A DNA stretch of 64,000 nt from UBA2784 sp964494625 (GCA_964494625.1 CAZBRT010000004.1:1-64000), one strand, 5' to 3'; counted from the stretch's first letter, positions 42,477-51,338 are shown. The notes: generated by a model from the letters alone, not told the origin. Program-made: numbers and translations.

Positions 42477-43691
42477 ATGAAGTACGAACGCCTCTTTCAA
42501 GACGCGATTGCCCGCGTGAAGCGCGAGGGCCGCTATCGTGTTTTCATCGACATCGAGCGGCAGCGCGGCGCATTCCCGCACGCGACGCATGTAACGCCGC
42601 AAGGGCGGCTGCCCGTTACGGTCTGGTGCAGCAATGACTATCTGGGCATGGGGCAGCACCCCAAGGTGCTGGCCGCGATGCATTCGGCCATTGATGCGGT
42701 GGGCGCCGGTTCGGGCGGTACACGGAACATCTCCGGCACGACACATTACCATGTCGAACTTGAGCGCGAGCTTGCCGATCTGCACGGCAAGGAATCGGCA
42801 CTCATCTTCACTTCAGGTTACATCGCCAATGACGCGACGATCTCGACCATCGCGCGGCTTCTGCCCGGCTGCATCATCTACTCCGACGAGATGAACCACG
42901 CCTCGATGATCGAGGGCATCAAGCATGCGGGCGTGCTGCGCCGCGTGTTCCGCCACAATGATCTGGCGCATCTTGAAGAGCTGATTGTCGCGGATGATCC
43001 AACCGCACCCAAGATCATTGCCTTCGAATCCGTCTATTCGATGGATGGCGACATTGGCGAACTTGCGGGCTTCTGTGACCTTGCGCAGAAATACAATGCG
43101 CTCACCTATCTCGACGAAGTGCACGCGGTCGGCCTCTATGGGGCGCGTGGTGCGGGTGTTGCCGAGCGTGACAATGTCATGCACCGGATCGACATCATCG
43201 AGGGCACGCTGGCCAAGGCGTTTGGTGTTATGGGCGGATACATCGCCGCCAGTGCTGCGGTCGTTGACGCCGTGCGCTCCTACGCGCCGGGTTTCATCTT
43301 CACGACATCGCTTTCCCCGGTCTTGACGGCAGGCGCGCTTGCAAGCGTGCGTCACCTCAAGGAAAGCTCGCATGAGCGCGCGGCATTGTGTGAGCGGGCG
43401 GAAACGCTGAAGCGCCGGATGCTGGCGGCCGGCCTGCCGGTCATGGCCTCGTCGGTCAGCCACATCGTGCCGGTGCTGGTCGGTGATCCCGTGCGTTGCA
43501 AGCAGGTTTCCGACTGGCTGCTCTACGAGCACGGCATCTATGTGCAGCCGATCAATTATCCGACCGTACCGCGCGGCACGGAGCGTTTGCGGTTCACGCC
43601 ATCTCCCAATCATGATGACGCGTGCATCGACCGGCTGATCACGGCGCTTGATGCGGCGTGGACGCGCCTCAACATCCGCCGGGCGGCTTAG
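42477..43691 (+). CDS. hemA: 5-aminolevulinate synthase
   Basis: A 404-residue PLP enzyme that makes 5-aminolevulinate from glycine and succinyl-CoA, the Shemin entry to heme that is confined to alphaproteobacteria and eukaryote mitochondria. PLP Lys247 (EGTLAKAFGVMGGY), His142 (DEMNHASMI) and Asp213 (YLDEVHAVGLYG) are in place. ATG 42477 is preceded by GAGAGGA and gives the standard length; upstream in-frame starts at 42387 do not. Confidence 0.97.
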   Translation: MKYERLFQDAIARVKREGRYRVFIDIERQRGAFPHATHVTPQGRLPVTVWCSNDYLGMGQHPKVLAAMHSAIDAVGAGSGGTRNISGTTHYHVELERELADLHGKESALIFTSGYIANDATISTIARLLPGCIIYSDEMNHASMIEGIKHAGVLRRVFRHNDLAHLEELIVADDPTAPKIIAFESVYSMDGDIGELAGFCDLAQKYNALTYLDEVHAVGLYGARGAGVAERDNVMHRIDIIEGTLAKAFGVMGGYIAASAAVVDAVRSYAPGFIFTTSLSPVLTAGALASVRHLKESSHERAALCERAETLKRRMLAAGLPVMASSVSHIVPVLVGDPVRCKQVSDWLLYEHGIYVQPINYPTVPRGTERLRFTPSPNHDDACIDRLITALDAAWTRLNIRRAA

Positions 43692-43700
43692 GCGCCCATC

Positions 43701-43886
43701 GTGGGCCCGGGATCAAAGCGCGAAATCATCTTCGAATTCATCCGCATGGGCGGCAGCGTCAAGGTCGCTGCGATTGATGTCGCCTCGGGCACCGAGGTCT
43801 CGATCATCGGGCCGGCCAATGCGATGGAAATGGACCTGAAACGCCTCGCCGCCGCCAAGCTTGAGCGCATGCTTTCAAAGAAGTAG
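43701..43886 (+). CDS. DUF6898 family small protein
   Basis: A 61-residue protein (REIIFEFIRMGGSVKVAAIDVASGTEVSIIGP, then a Lys-rich end KLERMLSKK). This matches the small conserved alphaproteobacterial family DUF6898, usually two beta hairpins and a helix. The start codon is GTG 43701, 9 nt after hemA, so it is likely co-transcribed. Function unknown. Confidence 0.75.
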   Translation: MGPGSKREIIFEFIRMGGSVKVAAIDVASGTEVSIIGPANAMEMDLKRLAAAKLERMLSKK

Positions 43887-43901
43887 CCTGGAAAGGCACG
43901 A

Positions 43902-43929
43902 AAAAGGGGGCAGATGACTGCCCCCTTTT
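43902..43929. terminator. Bidirectional Rho-independent terminator
   Basis: AAAAGGGGGCAG (43902-43913), 4-nt loop ATGA, CTGCCCCCTTTT (43918-43929). The 12-bp perfect stem has a T-run on each strand, so it can end transcription of hemA-DUF6898 from the left and of mucR from the right. Confidence 0.9.
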
Positions 43930-43952
43930 CCAGCTTTGCCTTTGTGAGAGGC

Positions 43953-44405
43953 TTACTTCTTGTTGCGGCCGCGGCGCTTCGTGCCGGTGCCTGCCACACG
44001 GCCCAGGCCGATCTTCTTGGCGAACTCCGAACGGCGCTTGGCATAGTTGGGGGCAACGATCGGATAGTCCGACGGCAGGTTCCATTTCATCTTGTACTGC
44101 TCGGGCGTCATGCCGAAATGCGTGCGCAGGTAGCGCTTCAGCATTTTCAGCTTCTTGCCGTCCTCAAGGCAGATGATGAAGTCGGGCGTCACCGACTTGC
44201 TGATGGCAACCGCCGGGTCGCGCGTGGCGATCTGGGTCGAATGCGCATCAGTCAGCTGGCCGAGCGTCGCATAGATCGTGCGCAGCAGGGTGGGCACTTC
44301 AGCCGTCGGTGTCTCGTTGTTTGACACATAGGCGGAAACGATTTCGGTTGCGAGTTCGAGCAGGGTGCCTGCACGGCCCGAAAATTTGTCTTCAGAGTTG
44401 GCCAA
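43953..44405 (-). CDS. mucR: MucR/Ros-family regulator with degenerate zinc site
   Basis: A 150-residue MucR homolog, in this class a global regulator of surface polysaccharide, motility and virulence genes that binds AT-rich DNA as an oligomer. The DNA-binding part IICLEDGKKLKMLKRYLRTHFGMTPEQYKMKW keeps Cys79, but the second Cys position is Asp82 and the first His position is Tyr92, so at most two zinc ligands remain. Zinc-free Ros-like domains are known in Mesorhizobium. The start is TTG 44405, with GAGGA 6 nt upstream. A basic tail (KRRGRNKK) ends the protein. Confidence 0.92.
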   Translation of the reverse strand: MANSEDKFSGRAGTLLELATEIVSAYVSNNETPTAEVPTLLRTIYATLGQLTDAHSTQIATRDPAVAISKSVTPDFIICLEDGKKLKMLKRYLRTHFGMTPEQYKMKWNLPSDYPIVAPNYAKRRSEFAKKIGLGRVAGTGTKRRGRNKK

Positions 44406-44780
44406 GAAATCCTCGTCTTGAGCTGGTGTAATGTTGACGTGCGGGCCGTAAACCTCAAATCCATCCCATGCAATGGGTAGATTACTGCTGATTGAGGATC
44501 ATGTGATGACGCAACTTGGATCGATCCCAAAGTGAACGTTGCGTCACGGTGATTCCTCGCGTCATGGAGTGAAACTTTCGGGATGATCTCCAGCGGTCTC
44601 CGGCACTGAGCACCAAAAAAATGTCGCTGACGCCTGGACAAGATGTGGTGCATGGATTTTCCCTCTGCGCTATAAGTCGGCCTCCACGGTTTTCACCATG
44701 GCAAGAGCGGACGGACGGGCCTTTTTGCCCCGCATCTCCTAACCCGCTGTTTCCATTCAGCTATCAGGCCTTGAATTTCC
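44406..44780. other. mucR/glyA divergent intergenic region (375 nt)
   Basis: No gene is seen. It holds two inverted repeats, CCCAT-GCA-ATGGG (44465-44477) and the larger one listed separately, an AT-richer patch near 44478-44505, and a TATAAG hexamer (44671-44676) about 105 nt before glyA that could be its -10, without a convincing -35. MucR proteins commonly autoregulate, so sites for MucR itself may lie here. Confidence 0.5.
44507..44546. promoter_or_regulatory. Large inverted repeat upstream of mucR
   Basis: TGACGCAAC (44507-44515) and GTTGCGTCA (44538-44546) are a perfect 9-bp inverted repeat with a 22-nt spacer, so half-site centres are about three helical turns apart. A further GCGTCA half-site is at 44560-44565. 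This spacing suits a dimer of dimers or looping protein. Confidence 0.4.
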
Positions 44781-46082
44781 ATGAACGCAACCCATTCGGC
44801 TTCTTCTGGTTCGACACACAGCGATTTCTTTGGCCGGTCGCTCCGTGACAGCGACGCCTCGCTCTTTGCGAGCATCGCGCATGAGCTTGAGCGCCAGCAG
44901 AACCAGATCGAGTTGATCGCATCCGAGAACATCGTCAGCCGCGCGGTTCTGGAGGCGCAGGGGTCGGTGCTCACGAACAAATATGCCGAAGGCTATCCCG
45001 GCAAACGCTATTACGGCGGTTGCGAGTTTGTTGATGTCGCCGAATCGCTGGCGATCGAGCGCGCCTGCAAATTGTTCAACGCACGATTTGCCAATGTGCA
45101 ACCCCATTCCGGCGCGCAGGCCAATCAGGCTGTGTTCATGGCGCTGATGCAGCCGGGCGATGTTTTCATGGGACTCAATCTGGCAGCGGGCGGACATCTG
45201 ACGCACGGCTCACCGGCCAACCAGTCGGGCAAATGGTTCAAGCCCGTTCCCTACACGGTCAAGCCGGACACGCATCTCATCGACATGGATGAGGTGGAGA
45301 AGCTGGCGCACGCCCACCGCCCCAAGATCATCATCGCGGGCGGTTCGGCCTATCCGCGCATCATCGACTTCCGCCGCTTCCGCGAGATTGCCGATGCAGT
45401 CGGCGCGTTCTTCATGGTCGATATGGCGCATTTTGCCGGACTTGTGGCAGGCGGCGTCCATCCCAATCCGGTGGAGCATGCCCATGTCGTGACGACGACG
45501 ACCCACAAGACTTTGCGCGGTCCGCGCGGCGGCATGGTGCTGACCAATCACGAGGACATTGCCAAGAAGATCAATTCGGCCGTGTTCCCCGGCCTGCAGG
45601 GCGGGCCGCTGATGCATGTGATCGCCGCCAAGGCTGTCGCATTCGGCGAGGCCCTGAAGCCCGAGTTCAAGCTCTATGCCCGCAATGTCGTCGAGAACGC
45701 CAAGGCGCTTGCCGAAACATTGCGCTCGCGCGGTCTTGATATCGTCTCGGGCGGAACAGACACGCATGTGATGCTCGTTGATCTCCGGCCCAAGCGCGCC
45801 AAGGGCAACGAGGCCGAAAAGGCGCTCGAACACGCGAACATCACCTGCAACAAGAACGGCATCCCCTTTGATCCCGAAAAACCCGCCATCACTTCCGGCG
45901 TGCGTTTGGGCAGCCCGGCCGCGACGACAAGGGGCTTTGGCGTTGCCGAGTTCCGCCAGGTGGGCAACTGGATCGCCGACGTGGTTGACGCGCTGGGCAC
46001 GTCAAACGACCTTGATGCGGTCACCTCGCGCGTGAAGGCCGAAGTCATTTCGCTCTGCCGCCGTTTCCCGATCTACGGCTGA
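44781..46082 (+). CDS. glyA: Serine hydroxymethyltransferase
   Basis: A 433-residue PLP enzyme interconverting serine and glycine with transfer of a one-carbon unit to tetrahydrofolate. Signature segments are LIASENIVSRAVLEAQGS, NKYAEGYPGKRYYGGCE, FMVDMAHFAGLVAGG and the PLP lysine in TTTTHKTLRGPRGG. ATG 44781 is correct for the family. First gene of a run toward nrdR and riboflavin synthesis; glycine made here also feeds HemA. Confidence 0.97.
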   Translation: MNATHSASSGSTHSDFFGRSLRDSDASLFASIAHELERQQNQIELIASENIVSRAVLEAQGSVLTNKYAEGYPGKRYYGGCEFVDVAESLAIERACKLFNARFANVQPHSGAQANQAVFMALMQPGDVFMGLNLAAGGHLTHGSPANQSGKWFKPVPYTVKPDTHLIDMDEVEKLAHAHRPKIIIAGGSAYPRIIDFRRFREIADAVGAFFMVDMAHFAGLVAGGVHPNPVEHAHVVTTTTHKTLRGPRGGMVLTNHEDIAKKINSAVFPGLQGGPLMHVIAAKAVAFGEALKPEFKLYARNVVENAKALAETLRSRGLDIVSGGTDTHVMLVDLRPKRAKGNEAEKALEHANITCNKNGIPFDPEKPAITSGVRLGSPAATTRGFGVAEFRQVGNWIADVVDALGTSNDLDAVTSRVKAEVISLCRRFPIYG

Positions 46083-46091
46083 GGACACAAC

Positions 46092-46550
46092 ATGCGCTGT
46101 CCCTTTTGCGGCAATGACGACACCCAGGTGAAGGACAGCCGTCCCACCGAGGACAATTCGGCGATCCGCCGCCGGCGCTTCTGCACTGCGTGCGGTGCGC
46201 GCTTCACGACGTTCGAGCGCGTGCAGTTGCGCGAATTGATGGTCCTGAAGAAGAACAACCGCCGCGAGGCGTTTGACCGTGAAAAGCTCCTGCGGTCCAT
46301 CGAGCATGCGCTGCGCAAGCGCCCGGTCGATCCCGAGCGCATCGAGCGTCTGGTCAACGGCATTGTCCGCCGCCTTGAGAGCATGGGCGAGAGCGAGATC
46401 CAGAGTTCGGTGATCGGGCAATTGGTGATGGAGGGCCTCGCGGGCATTGATCCGGTCGCCTATGTGCGCTTTGCCTCGGTTTACAAGAATTTCCGTGAAG
46501 CCAAGGATTTCGAAGACTTCATCGGCCAGCAATACGGCGCCAAGGATTGA
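46092..46550 (+). CDS. nrdR: Ribonucleotide reductase regulator NrdR
   Basis: A 152-residue repressor of ribonucleotide reductase genes. The N-terminal zinc ribbon has Cys3, Cys6, Cys31 and Cys34 (MRCPFCGND, FCTACGARF); an ATP-cone follows (VLKKNNRREAFDREKL...), sensing ATP versus dATP. Ends ...FEDFIGQQYGAKD. Its position before ribD is conserved across many proteobacteria. Overlaps the ribD start by 4 nt. Confidence 0.97.
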   Translation: MRCPFCGNDDTQVKDSRPTEDNSAIRRRRFCTACGARFTTFERVQLRELMVLKKNNRREAFDREKLLRSIEHALRKRPVDPERIERLVNGIVRRLESMGESEIQSSVIGQLVMEGLAGIDPVAYVRFASVYKNFREAKDFEDFIGQQYGAKD

Positions 46551-47617
46551 GCACAAAGCCATCCCGACCGTCTGGCGATGATGGGCGTTACATGGCGCTG
46601 GCGCTTTCGCTCGCGCGCAGAGGGCTGGGGCAGGTCGCTCCCAATCCCGCCGTGGGCTGCGTGATCGTTGACCGCGACGGCCTTGTTGCCGGGCGCGGCT
46701 GGACCCAGAAGAGTGGCCGTCCCCATGCCGAAACCATGGCTCTGGCGCAGGCAGGCGCGCGGGCGTCCGGTGGGACCGCCTATGTCACGCTGGAACCCTG
46801 TTCGCATGTTGGCGAAACCGGCCCCTGTGCCGATGCGCTGGTGAAGGCCGGCATCGCGCGGGTTGTCTCGGCCATGCAGGACCCTGATCCGCGCGTGATG
46901 GGCTCTGGTCATGCGCGTCTTGCGCGTGCGGGGATTGAGGTCGTGACCGGCATCCACGAAGCCGAGGCACGCCGCTTGAACGAAGGTTTCATCCTGCGCG
47001 TGACGCAAGGCCGCCCGCTTGTGATCCTGAAGCTTGCGATGTCGATTGACGGGCGCATCGCGACTTCCAGCGGTGCGAGCCAATGGATCACCGGGGATGC
47101 AGCACGCGCGCATGGCCACATGCTGCGGGCAGGGGCCGACGCGATCCTGATCGGTGCGGGCACGGCGCTTGCCGATGATCCAGCGCTTACCTGCCGCATC
47201 GCGGGTCTAGAGGAGCGCAGCCCCCTGCGTGTCGTTGCCGCAGGCAAGCGCGCCTTCAGGGTGCCGCAGCGTCTGGCCACTTCACAAGACAAGGCGCCGG
47301 TTCTCGTTCTGGGACCAGAGATTGACGCGCAAGATGCTGGCCGTCCCCGTCCCGCCGCCATCCTGAGTGCACTTGCCGCGCGCGGCATCACGCGGCTTTT
47401 GGTCGAAGGCGGCAGCACATTGGCAGGCGCGTTCCTGCGCGCCGGGCAGGTGGATGTGCTCTACGCCTATCGCGGTGCGGCCATGATCGGTGGTGATGGT
47501 CTTGCCGCCACGTCGCCGCTTGGCGCAACGGAAATGGCGCAGGTGGCGCGATTCCGGCTCGAATCCGTCACAACGCTGGGCGATGATGTGGTGGAAGTCT
47601 TCCGCCCGGCAGCGTAA
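46547..47617 (+). CDS. ribD: Bifunctional riboflavin deaminase/reductase
   Basis: A 356-residue enzyme for steps two and three of riboflavin synthesis. The deaminase zinc site is HAETMAL and EPCSHVGETGPC (about 60-95); the reductase half starts near 150 (ILKLAMSIDGRIATSSGASQWITG) and ends with LLVEGGSTLAGAF. The start is uncertain: TTG 46547 overlaps the nrdR stop, and ATG 46592 would delete the conserved DxRYM start of the domain, so TTG is preferred. Confidence 0.93.
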   Translation: MSTKPSRPSGDDGRYMALALSLARRGLGQVAPNPAVGCVIVDRDGLVAGRGWTQKSGRPHAETMALAQAGARASGGTAYVTLEPCSHVGETGPCADALVKAGIARVVSAMQDPDPRVMGSGHARLARAGIEVVTGIHEAEARRLNEGFILRVTQGRPLVILKLAMSIDGRIATSSGASQWITGDAARAHGHMLRAGADAILIGAGTALADDPALTCRIAGLEERSPLRVVAAGKRAFRVPQRLATSQDKAPVLVLGPEIDAQDAGRPRPAAILSALAARGITRLLVEGGSTLAGAFLRAGQVDVLYAYRGAAMIGGDGLAATSPLGATEMAQVARFRLESVTTLGDDVVEVFRPAA

Positions 47618-47627
47618 AAGGCGCGCC

Positions 47628-48236
47628 ATGTTCACAGGCATCATCACTGATCTTGGCACGGTCCGGTCGATTTCGCGGCCGGGCGATACCCGCATCGAAA
47701 TTGCTACCACCTATGATGTGGCGGGCATCGGGATCGGCGCGTCGATTGCCTGCTCGGGTCCGTGCCTTACGGTGATCGCGCGCGGTGTCTCGGGCAATGA
47801 GAACTGGTTTGCGGTTGAAGTCTCGGGTGAAACGCTGAGCAAGACCAATATCGGCACATGGCAAAAGGGCACAAGCATCAACCTTGAGCGCGCGCTGCGC
47901 GTGGGTGATGAGTTGGGCGGGCACATTGTCACCGGTCATGTGGACGGGATCGGTCGCGTCGTGTCAGCTGACAGGGATGCACAGTCACTGCGCGTGGTGA
48001 TCGAGGCGCCCGAGGCGCTGATGCGCTACATCGCGCCCAAAGGTTCCATCTGTGTGGATGGCGTGTCGCTGACGGTCAACGAAGTGGCCGGTCGGCAGTT
48101 CGGCATCAATCTCATCCCCCACACGCAAAGTGTGACATCGCTCGGCGGACTTGCCGCAGGCCAGCAGGTCAATCTCGAGATCGATGCCCTGGCGCGCTAT
48201 GTCGAGCGGCTGTTGCCGGGCGGAGCGCACACATGA
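47628..48236 (+). CDS. ribE: Riboflavin synthase alpha chain
   Basis: A 202-residue protein of two tandem lumazine-binding repeats (MFTGIITDLGTV... and HIVTGHVDGIGRV...), which dismutates two dimethyl-ribityllumazine molecules to riboflavin. The MFTGII start is invariant, fixing ATG 47628. SVTSLGG and NLIPHTQ end the second repeat. It overlaps ribBA by 4 nt. Confidence 0.96.
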   Translation: MFTGIITDLGTVRSISRPGDTRIEIATTYDVAGIGIGASIACSGPCLTVIARGVSGNENWFAVEVSGETLSKTNIGTWQKGTSINLERALRVGDELGGHIVTGHVDGIGRVVSADRDAQSLRVVIEAPEALMRYIAPKGSICVDGVSLTVNEVAGRQFGINLIPHTQSVTSLGGLAAGQQVNLEIDALARYVERLLPGGAHT

Positions 48237-49351
48237 AGCATTATACCGACTACATCGCCTCCATTGAGGAAGTGATCGAGGACGCGCGCAACGGCAAGAT
48301 GTTCATCCTTGTCGATGCGGAAGATCGCGAGAACGAGGGCGATCTCGTCATTCCCGCGCAGATGGCGACGCCGGACAAGATCAATTTCATGGCGCGCTTC
48401 GGGCGCGGCCTCATCTGTCTTGCGTTGACGAAGGACCGCGCCGAGCAGCTCAAGCTTGGCCCGATGGCTGCCACCAACGCCACACGCCACGGCACGGCCT
48501 TCACCGTTTCCATCGAGGCCAAGGAAGGCATCTCGACCGGCATCTCGGCCCATGACCGCGCGCGCACGATTTCGGTTGCGATTGATCCGACCAAGGGAGC
48601 CGACGACATCGTCTCACCCGGTCATGTGTTTCCGCTGGTTGCACGTGCAGGCGGTGTGCTGGTGCGCACCGGTCATACCGAGGCGGCGGTCGATATCTCG
48701 CGGCTGGCCGGTCTTTATCCTGCCGGTGTCATTTGCGAGATCATGAATGACGACGGCACCATGGCGCGGTTGCCGGACCTGGTGAAGTTCGCGCAATTCC
48801 ATGGTCTCAAGGTCGGCACGATCGAGGACCTGATCGAGTATCGCCGCCGCTATGACCATTTCATCCACCGCGCCATCGAGACCGAGTTCGACAGCGTGCA
48901 TGGCGGGCACTTCAAGCTCTGCGTCTATATCAACACCATCGAATACGCCGAGCATCTGGCGCTGGTGAAGGGCGATCTGTCAGCACCCGGACCGGTTCTG
49001 GTGCGCATGCATGCCGCCAATGTGTTCGACGACCTTCTGGGTTCGGCGCATGGGCGCGACGACCTCATCCGCCAGTCGATGGAGATGATTGCTGAGGCGG
49101 GGCGGGGCGTGATCGTGCTCATCCGGGAATCGCGCTCGACCTATGTTTCCGACCTTCTGATGCGCACCACACCGCAAAAGCAGGGCGAGCCCCTGAAGGA
49201 CTATGGCGTCGGCGCGCAGATATTGCTTGATCTGGGCGTCAGTGAAATGGTCCTTCTCACCCGCACGCCATCGAAGAAGATTGTCGGCCTTGACGGCTAC
49301 GGCCTCAAGGTTGTTGAGCAGCGCGCCATTCCGCAGGAGAAGGGCAAATGA
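48233..49351 (+). CDS. ribBA: 3,4-dihydroxy-2-butanone-4-phosphate synthase with degenerate GTP cyclohydrolase II domain
   Basis: A 372-residue RibB-RibA fusion. RibB is intact: FILVDAEDRENEGDLVIPA (acidic loop 28-37), ISTGISAHDRA, SPGHVFPL (His130) and RTGHTEAAVD. The RibA half (about 215-372) keeps LVRMH but the zinc-cysteine loop is replaced by AANVFDDLLGSAHGRDD (261-277), with no Cys, so it should not be an active cyclohydrolase. Similar decayed RibA domains are known in alphaproteobacteria. A true RibA is expected elsewhere in the genome. Confidence 0.93.
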   Translation: MKHYTDYIASIEEVIEDARNGKMFILVDAEDRENEGDLVIPAQMATPDKINFMARFGRGLICLALTKDRAEQLKLGPMAATNATRHGTAFTVSIEAKEGISTGISAHDRARTISVAIDPTKGADDIVSPGHVFPLVARAGGVLVRTGHTEAAVDISRLAGLYPAGVICEIMNDDGTMARLPDLVKFAQFHGLKVGTIEDLIEYRRRYDHFIHRAIETEFDSVHGGHFKLCVYINTIEYAEHLALVKGDLSAPGPVLVRMHAANVFDDLLGSAHGRDDLIRQSMEMIAEAGRGVIVLIRESRSTYVSDLLMRTTPQKQGEPLKDYGVGAQILLDLGVSEMVLLTRTPSKKIVGLDGYGLKVVEQRAIPQEKGK

Positions 49352-49785
49352 GTGCGAGCCCCCGCGTGCTGATCGTCGAAGCGCGCTTCTATGACGACAT
49401 TGCCGACGCGCTGCTTGAGGGCGCGACGCTTGCGCTGACAAAGAGCGGTGCCGTGTTTGAAACGATCACCGTACCTGGCGCGCTGGAAATTCCCGGCGCC
49501 ATCGCGTTCGCGGCAGCGACTGGGCGCTATGACGGGTTTGTCGCGCTTGGCTGCGTGATCCGCGGCGAGACCACACATTATGAGATCGTCTCGAACGAGA
49601 GTGCGCGCGGGTTGATGGACCTGACAGTCGCGCGCGGCCTTGCCATCGGCAACGGCATCATCACGGTTGAGAATGAGGATCAGGCCTGGGCGCGTGCGCG
49701 GGCCAGCGATCTGGACAAGGGTGGTGGTGCCGCCGCCGCCTGTATCGCCATGATGGCGCTTAAGAGGCAATTTGCCCATGGCTGA
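49348..49785 (+). CDS. ribH: 6,7-dimethyl-8-ribityllumazine synthase
   Basis: A 145-residue lumazine synthase that joins the RibB and RibD products. LIVEARFYDDIADALLEGA, VPGALEIPGAI, GCVIRGETTHYEIVSNESARGLMDL (catalytic His) and LAIGNGIITVENEDQA are typical. It overlaps both neighbours, completing ribD-ribE-ribBA-ribH-nusB. Confidence 0.96.
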   Translation: MSASPRVLIVEARFYDDIADALLEGATLALTKSGAVFETITVPGALEIPGAIAFAAATGRYDGFVALGCVIRGETTHYEIVSNESARGLMDLTVARGLAIGNGIITVENEDQAWARARASDLDKGGGAAAACIAMMALKRQFAHG

Positions 49786-50284
49786 AATTCCCGGAAATCC
49801 TGATGCGTTGCCCCTGCGCACGCTGCGATATCGCGCGCGGCTGGGTGCTGTGCAGGGCCTCTACCGGATGGACATCGCAGGTGACCAGCTTGAGGACGTG
49901 ATCGAGGATTTTCTGGATCACCATCTTGGCCATCATCCGGGCGGTGGTGGCCCCGATGCGCTGGGTGAGGCCGATGACACGCATTTCGGTTTCCTGATGC
50001 GCGGCGTTGCCGACCGGCAGGTGGAAGTTGACCGCGCCATCGAAAGCCAGCTTGCTGAAGGGTGGACCCTGCCGCGCCTTGATACGACGGTGCGCGCCAT
50101 CCTGCGCGCGGGCGTGTTCGAACTGATGGCGGCCGGCAGTGTTCCGCCGCGCGTCATCATTGACGAGTATGTCAGCATCGCCGACAGCTTCTTTGATGAC
50201 GCGGAAGTTCGGTTCATCAACGGTGTGCTGGATGCCCTCGCGCGCCGGTTGCGACCCAAGGACATGCATGGGACGCAGGATTGA
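49778..50284 (+). CDS. nusB: Transcription antitermination factor NusB
   Basis: A 168-residue all-helical RNA-binding protein of the rRNA antitermination complex. ARLGAVQGLYRMDIAGDQLEDVIEDF and WTLPRLDTTVRAILRAGVFELMA...PPRVIIDEYVSIADSF...FINGVLDALARRL are conserved. ATG 49778 is preferred to TTG 49772, with AGAGG upstream. Overlaps ribH by 8 nt and thiL by 17 nt. Confidence 0.94.
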   Translation: MAEIPGNPDALPLRTLRYRARLGAVQGLYRMDIAGDQLEDVIEDFLDHHLGHHPGGGGPDALGEADDTHFGFLMRGVADRQVEVDRAIESQLAEGWTLPRLDTTVRAILRAGVFELMAAGSVPPRVIIDEYVSIADSFFDDAEVRFINGVLDALARRLRPKDMHGTQD

Positions 50285-51272
50285 AAGGCCGAGAGCTGAT
50301 GCGCGGGGCGAGTTCGGCCTGATCGCGCGTTTCCTTGCGCCGCTTGCCCGCGATGTGCCGGGTGCCTTTGGCCTTCTTGACGATGCGGCCACGCTTTCCG
50401 TACCTGCCGGGCACGAGCTCGTTGTCACGACAGATGCCCTCGTCGCGGGCGTCCATTTCTTGCCGGATGATCCGCCAGACCTCATTGCCCGAAAGCTGTT
50501 GCGCGTCAATCTTTCCGACTTGGCGGCCAAGGGCGCGAAATCCTTTGCCTATGCGATGATGCTGGCACTGCCCGCGCGCGATGACAGGTTTTTGGCCGCA
50601 TTCGCGCGCGGCCTGAAAACCGATCAGGACAGGTTCGGCATCAGGCTCATCGGCGGCGATACAGTCAGGATGCCCGGGCCACTCACGCTCTCAGTCACCA
50701 TGTTCGGGCTTGTGCGCAAGGGAATGATGATCCGCCGCGACGCTGCGAAGCCGGGCGACCTTGTGTGCGTGACCGGCAATATCGGCGATGCCGGGATAGG
50801 ACTTGCCTGTTTGCAGCATCGCGCTGCCGGCATGTCGGCGGCTGACCGGAAACACTTCGTCAGTCGATATCATGTGCCGGAACCGCGCGTGGATTTTGGC
50901 CGCGCCCTTTCCGGGATCGCTCATGCTGCCATGGATGTGTCCGACGGGCTTGCCGCCGATCTTGCCAAGCTTTGCAGCGCTTCTTGTGTCGGCGCGGTCC
51001 TGCGGATGGGAGACATTCCGCTTTCGCCCGCGCTGGCGCGGCTGGTACAAAAGGCAGTCGGCCTTCGCAAGGACGCGATGGTTGCAGGCGATGACTACGA
51101 GATTTTGTTTGCCGTGGCCCCCTCGCGTATTGAGCAGGTCCTGGCGGTTTCCCGACGCACGGGTGTCCGCGTGACCATCATTGGTGAGGTCACGAAACGG
51201 CGCGGACTTTCGGTCGTTGATGAGGCAGGTCGCCGCGTTCGTCCAGGCCGTTCAGGTTTCGAGCACTTCTGA
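50268..51272 (+). CDS. thiL: Thiamine-monophosphate kinase
   Basis: A 334-residue ATP-dependent kinase giving thiamine diphosphate. GEFGLIARFLAPL, LLDDAATL, VTTDALVAGVHFLPDD (metal site), GGDTVRMPGPL, AMDVSDGLAADL and AGDDYEILFAV are ThiL motifs. ATG 50268 has AAGGA 6 nt upstream and overlaps nusB by 17 nt. The nusB-thiL link after rib genes is common in proteobacteria. Confidence 0.95.
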   Translation: MGRRIERPRADARGEFGLIARFLAPLARDVPGAFGLLDDAATLSVPAGHELVVTTDALVAGVHFLPDDPPDLIARKLLRVNLSDLAAKGAKSFAYAMMLALPARDDRFLAAFARGLKTDQDRFGIRLIGGDTVRMPGPLTLSVTMFGLVRKGMMIRRDAAKPGDLVCVTGNIGDAGIGLACLQHRAAGMSAADRKHFVSRYHVPEPRVDFGRALSGIAHAAMDVSDGLAADLAKLCSASCVGAVLRMGDIPLSPALARLVQKAVGLRKDAMVAGDDYEILFAVAPSRIEQVLAVSRRTGVRVTIIGEVTKRRGLSVVDEAGRRVRPGRSGFEHF

Positions 51273-51277
51273 CTGCA

Positions 51278-51306
51278 CCCATTCATCAACACCCCATTCA
51301 TCAACA
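51278..51306. repeat. 14-bp tandem duplication
   Basis: CCCATTCATCAACA occurs twice (51278-51291 and 51293-51306), period 15, between the thiL stop and the next gene. Probably a simple slippage duplication. Confidence 0.8.
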
Positions 51307-51338
51307 ATGCGTTAAGGCGCCAGCGCTATGGTTGGACC

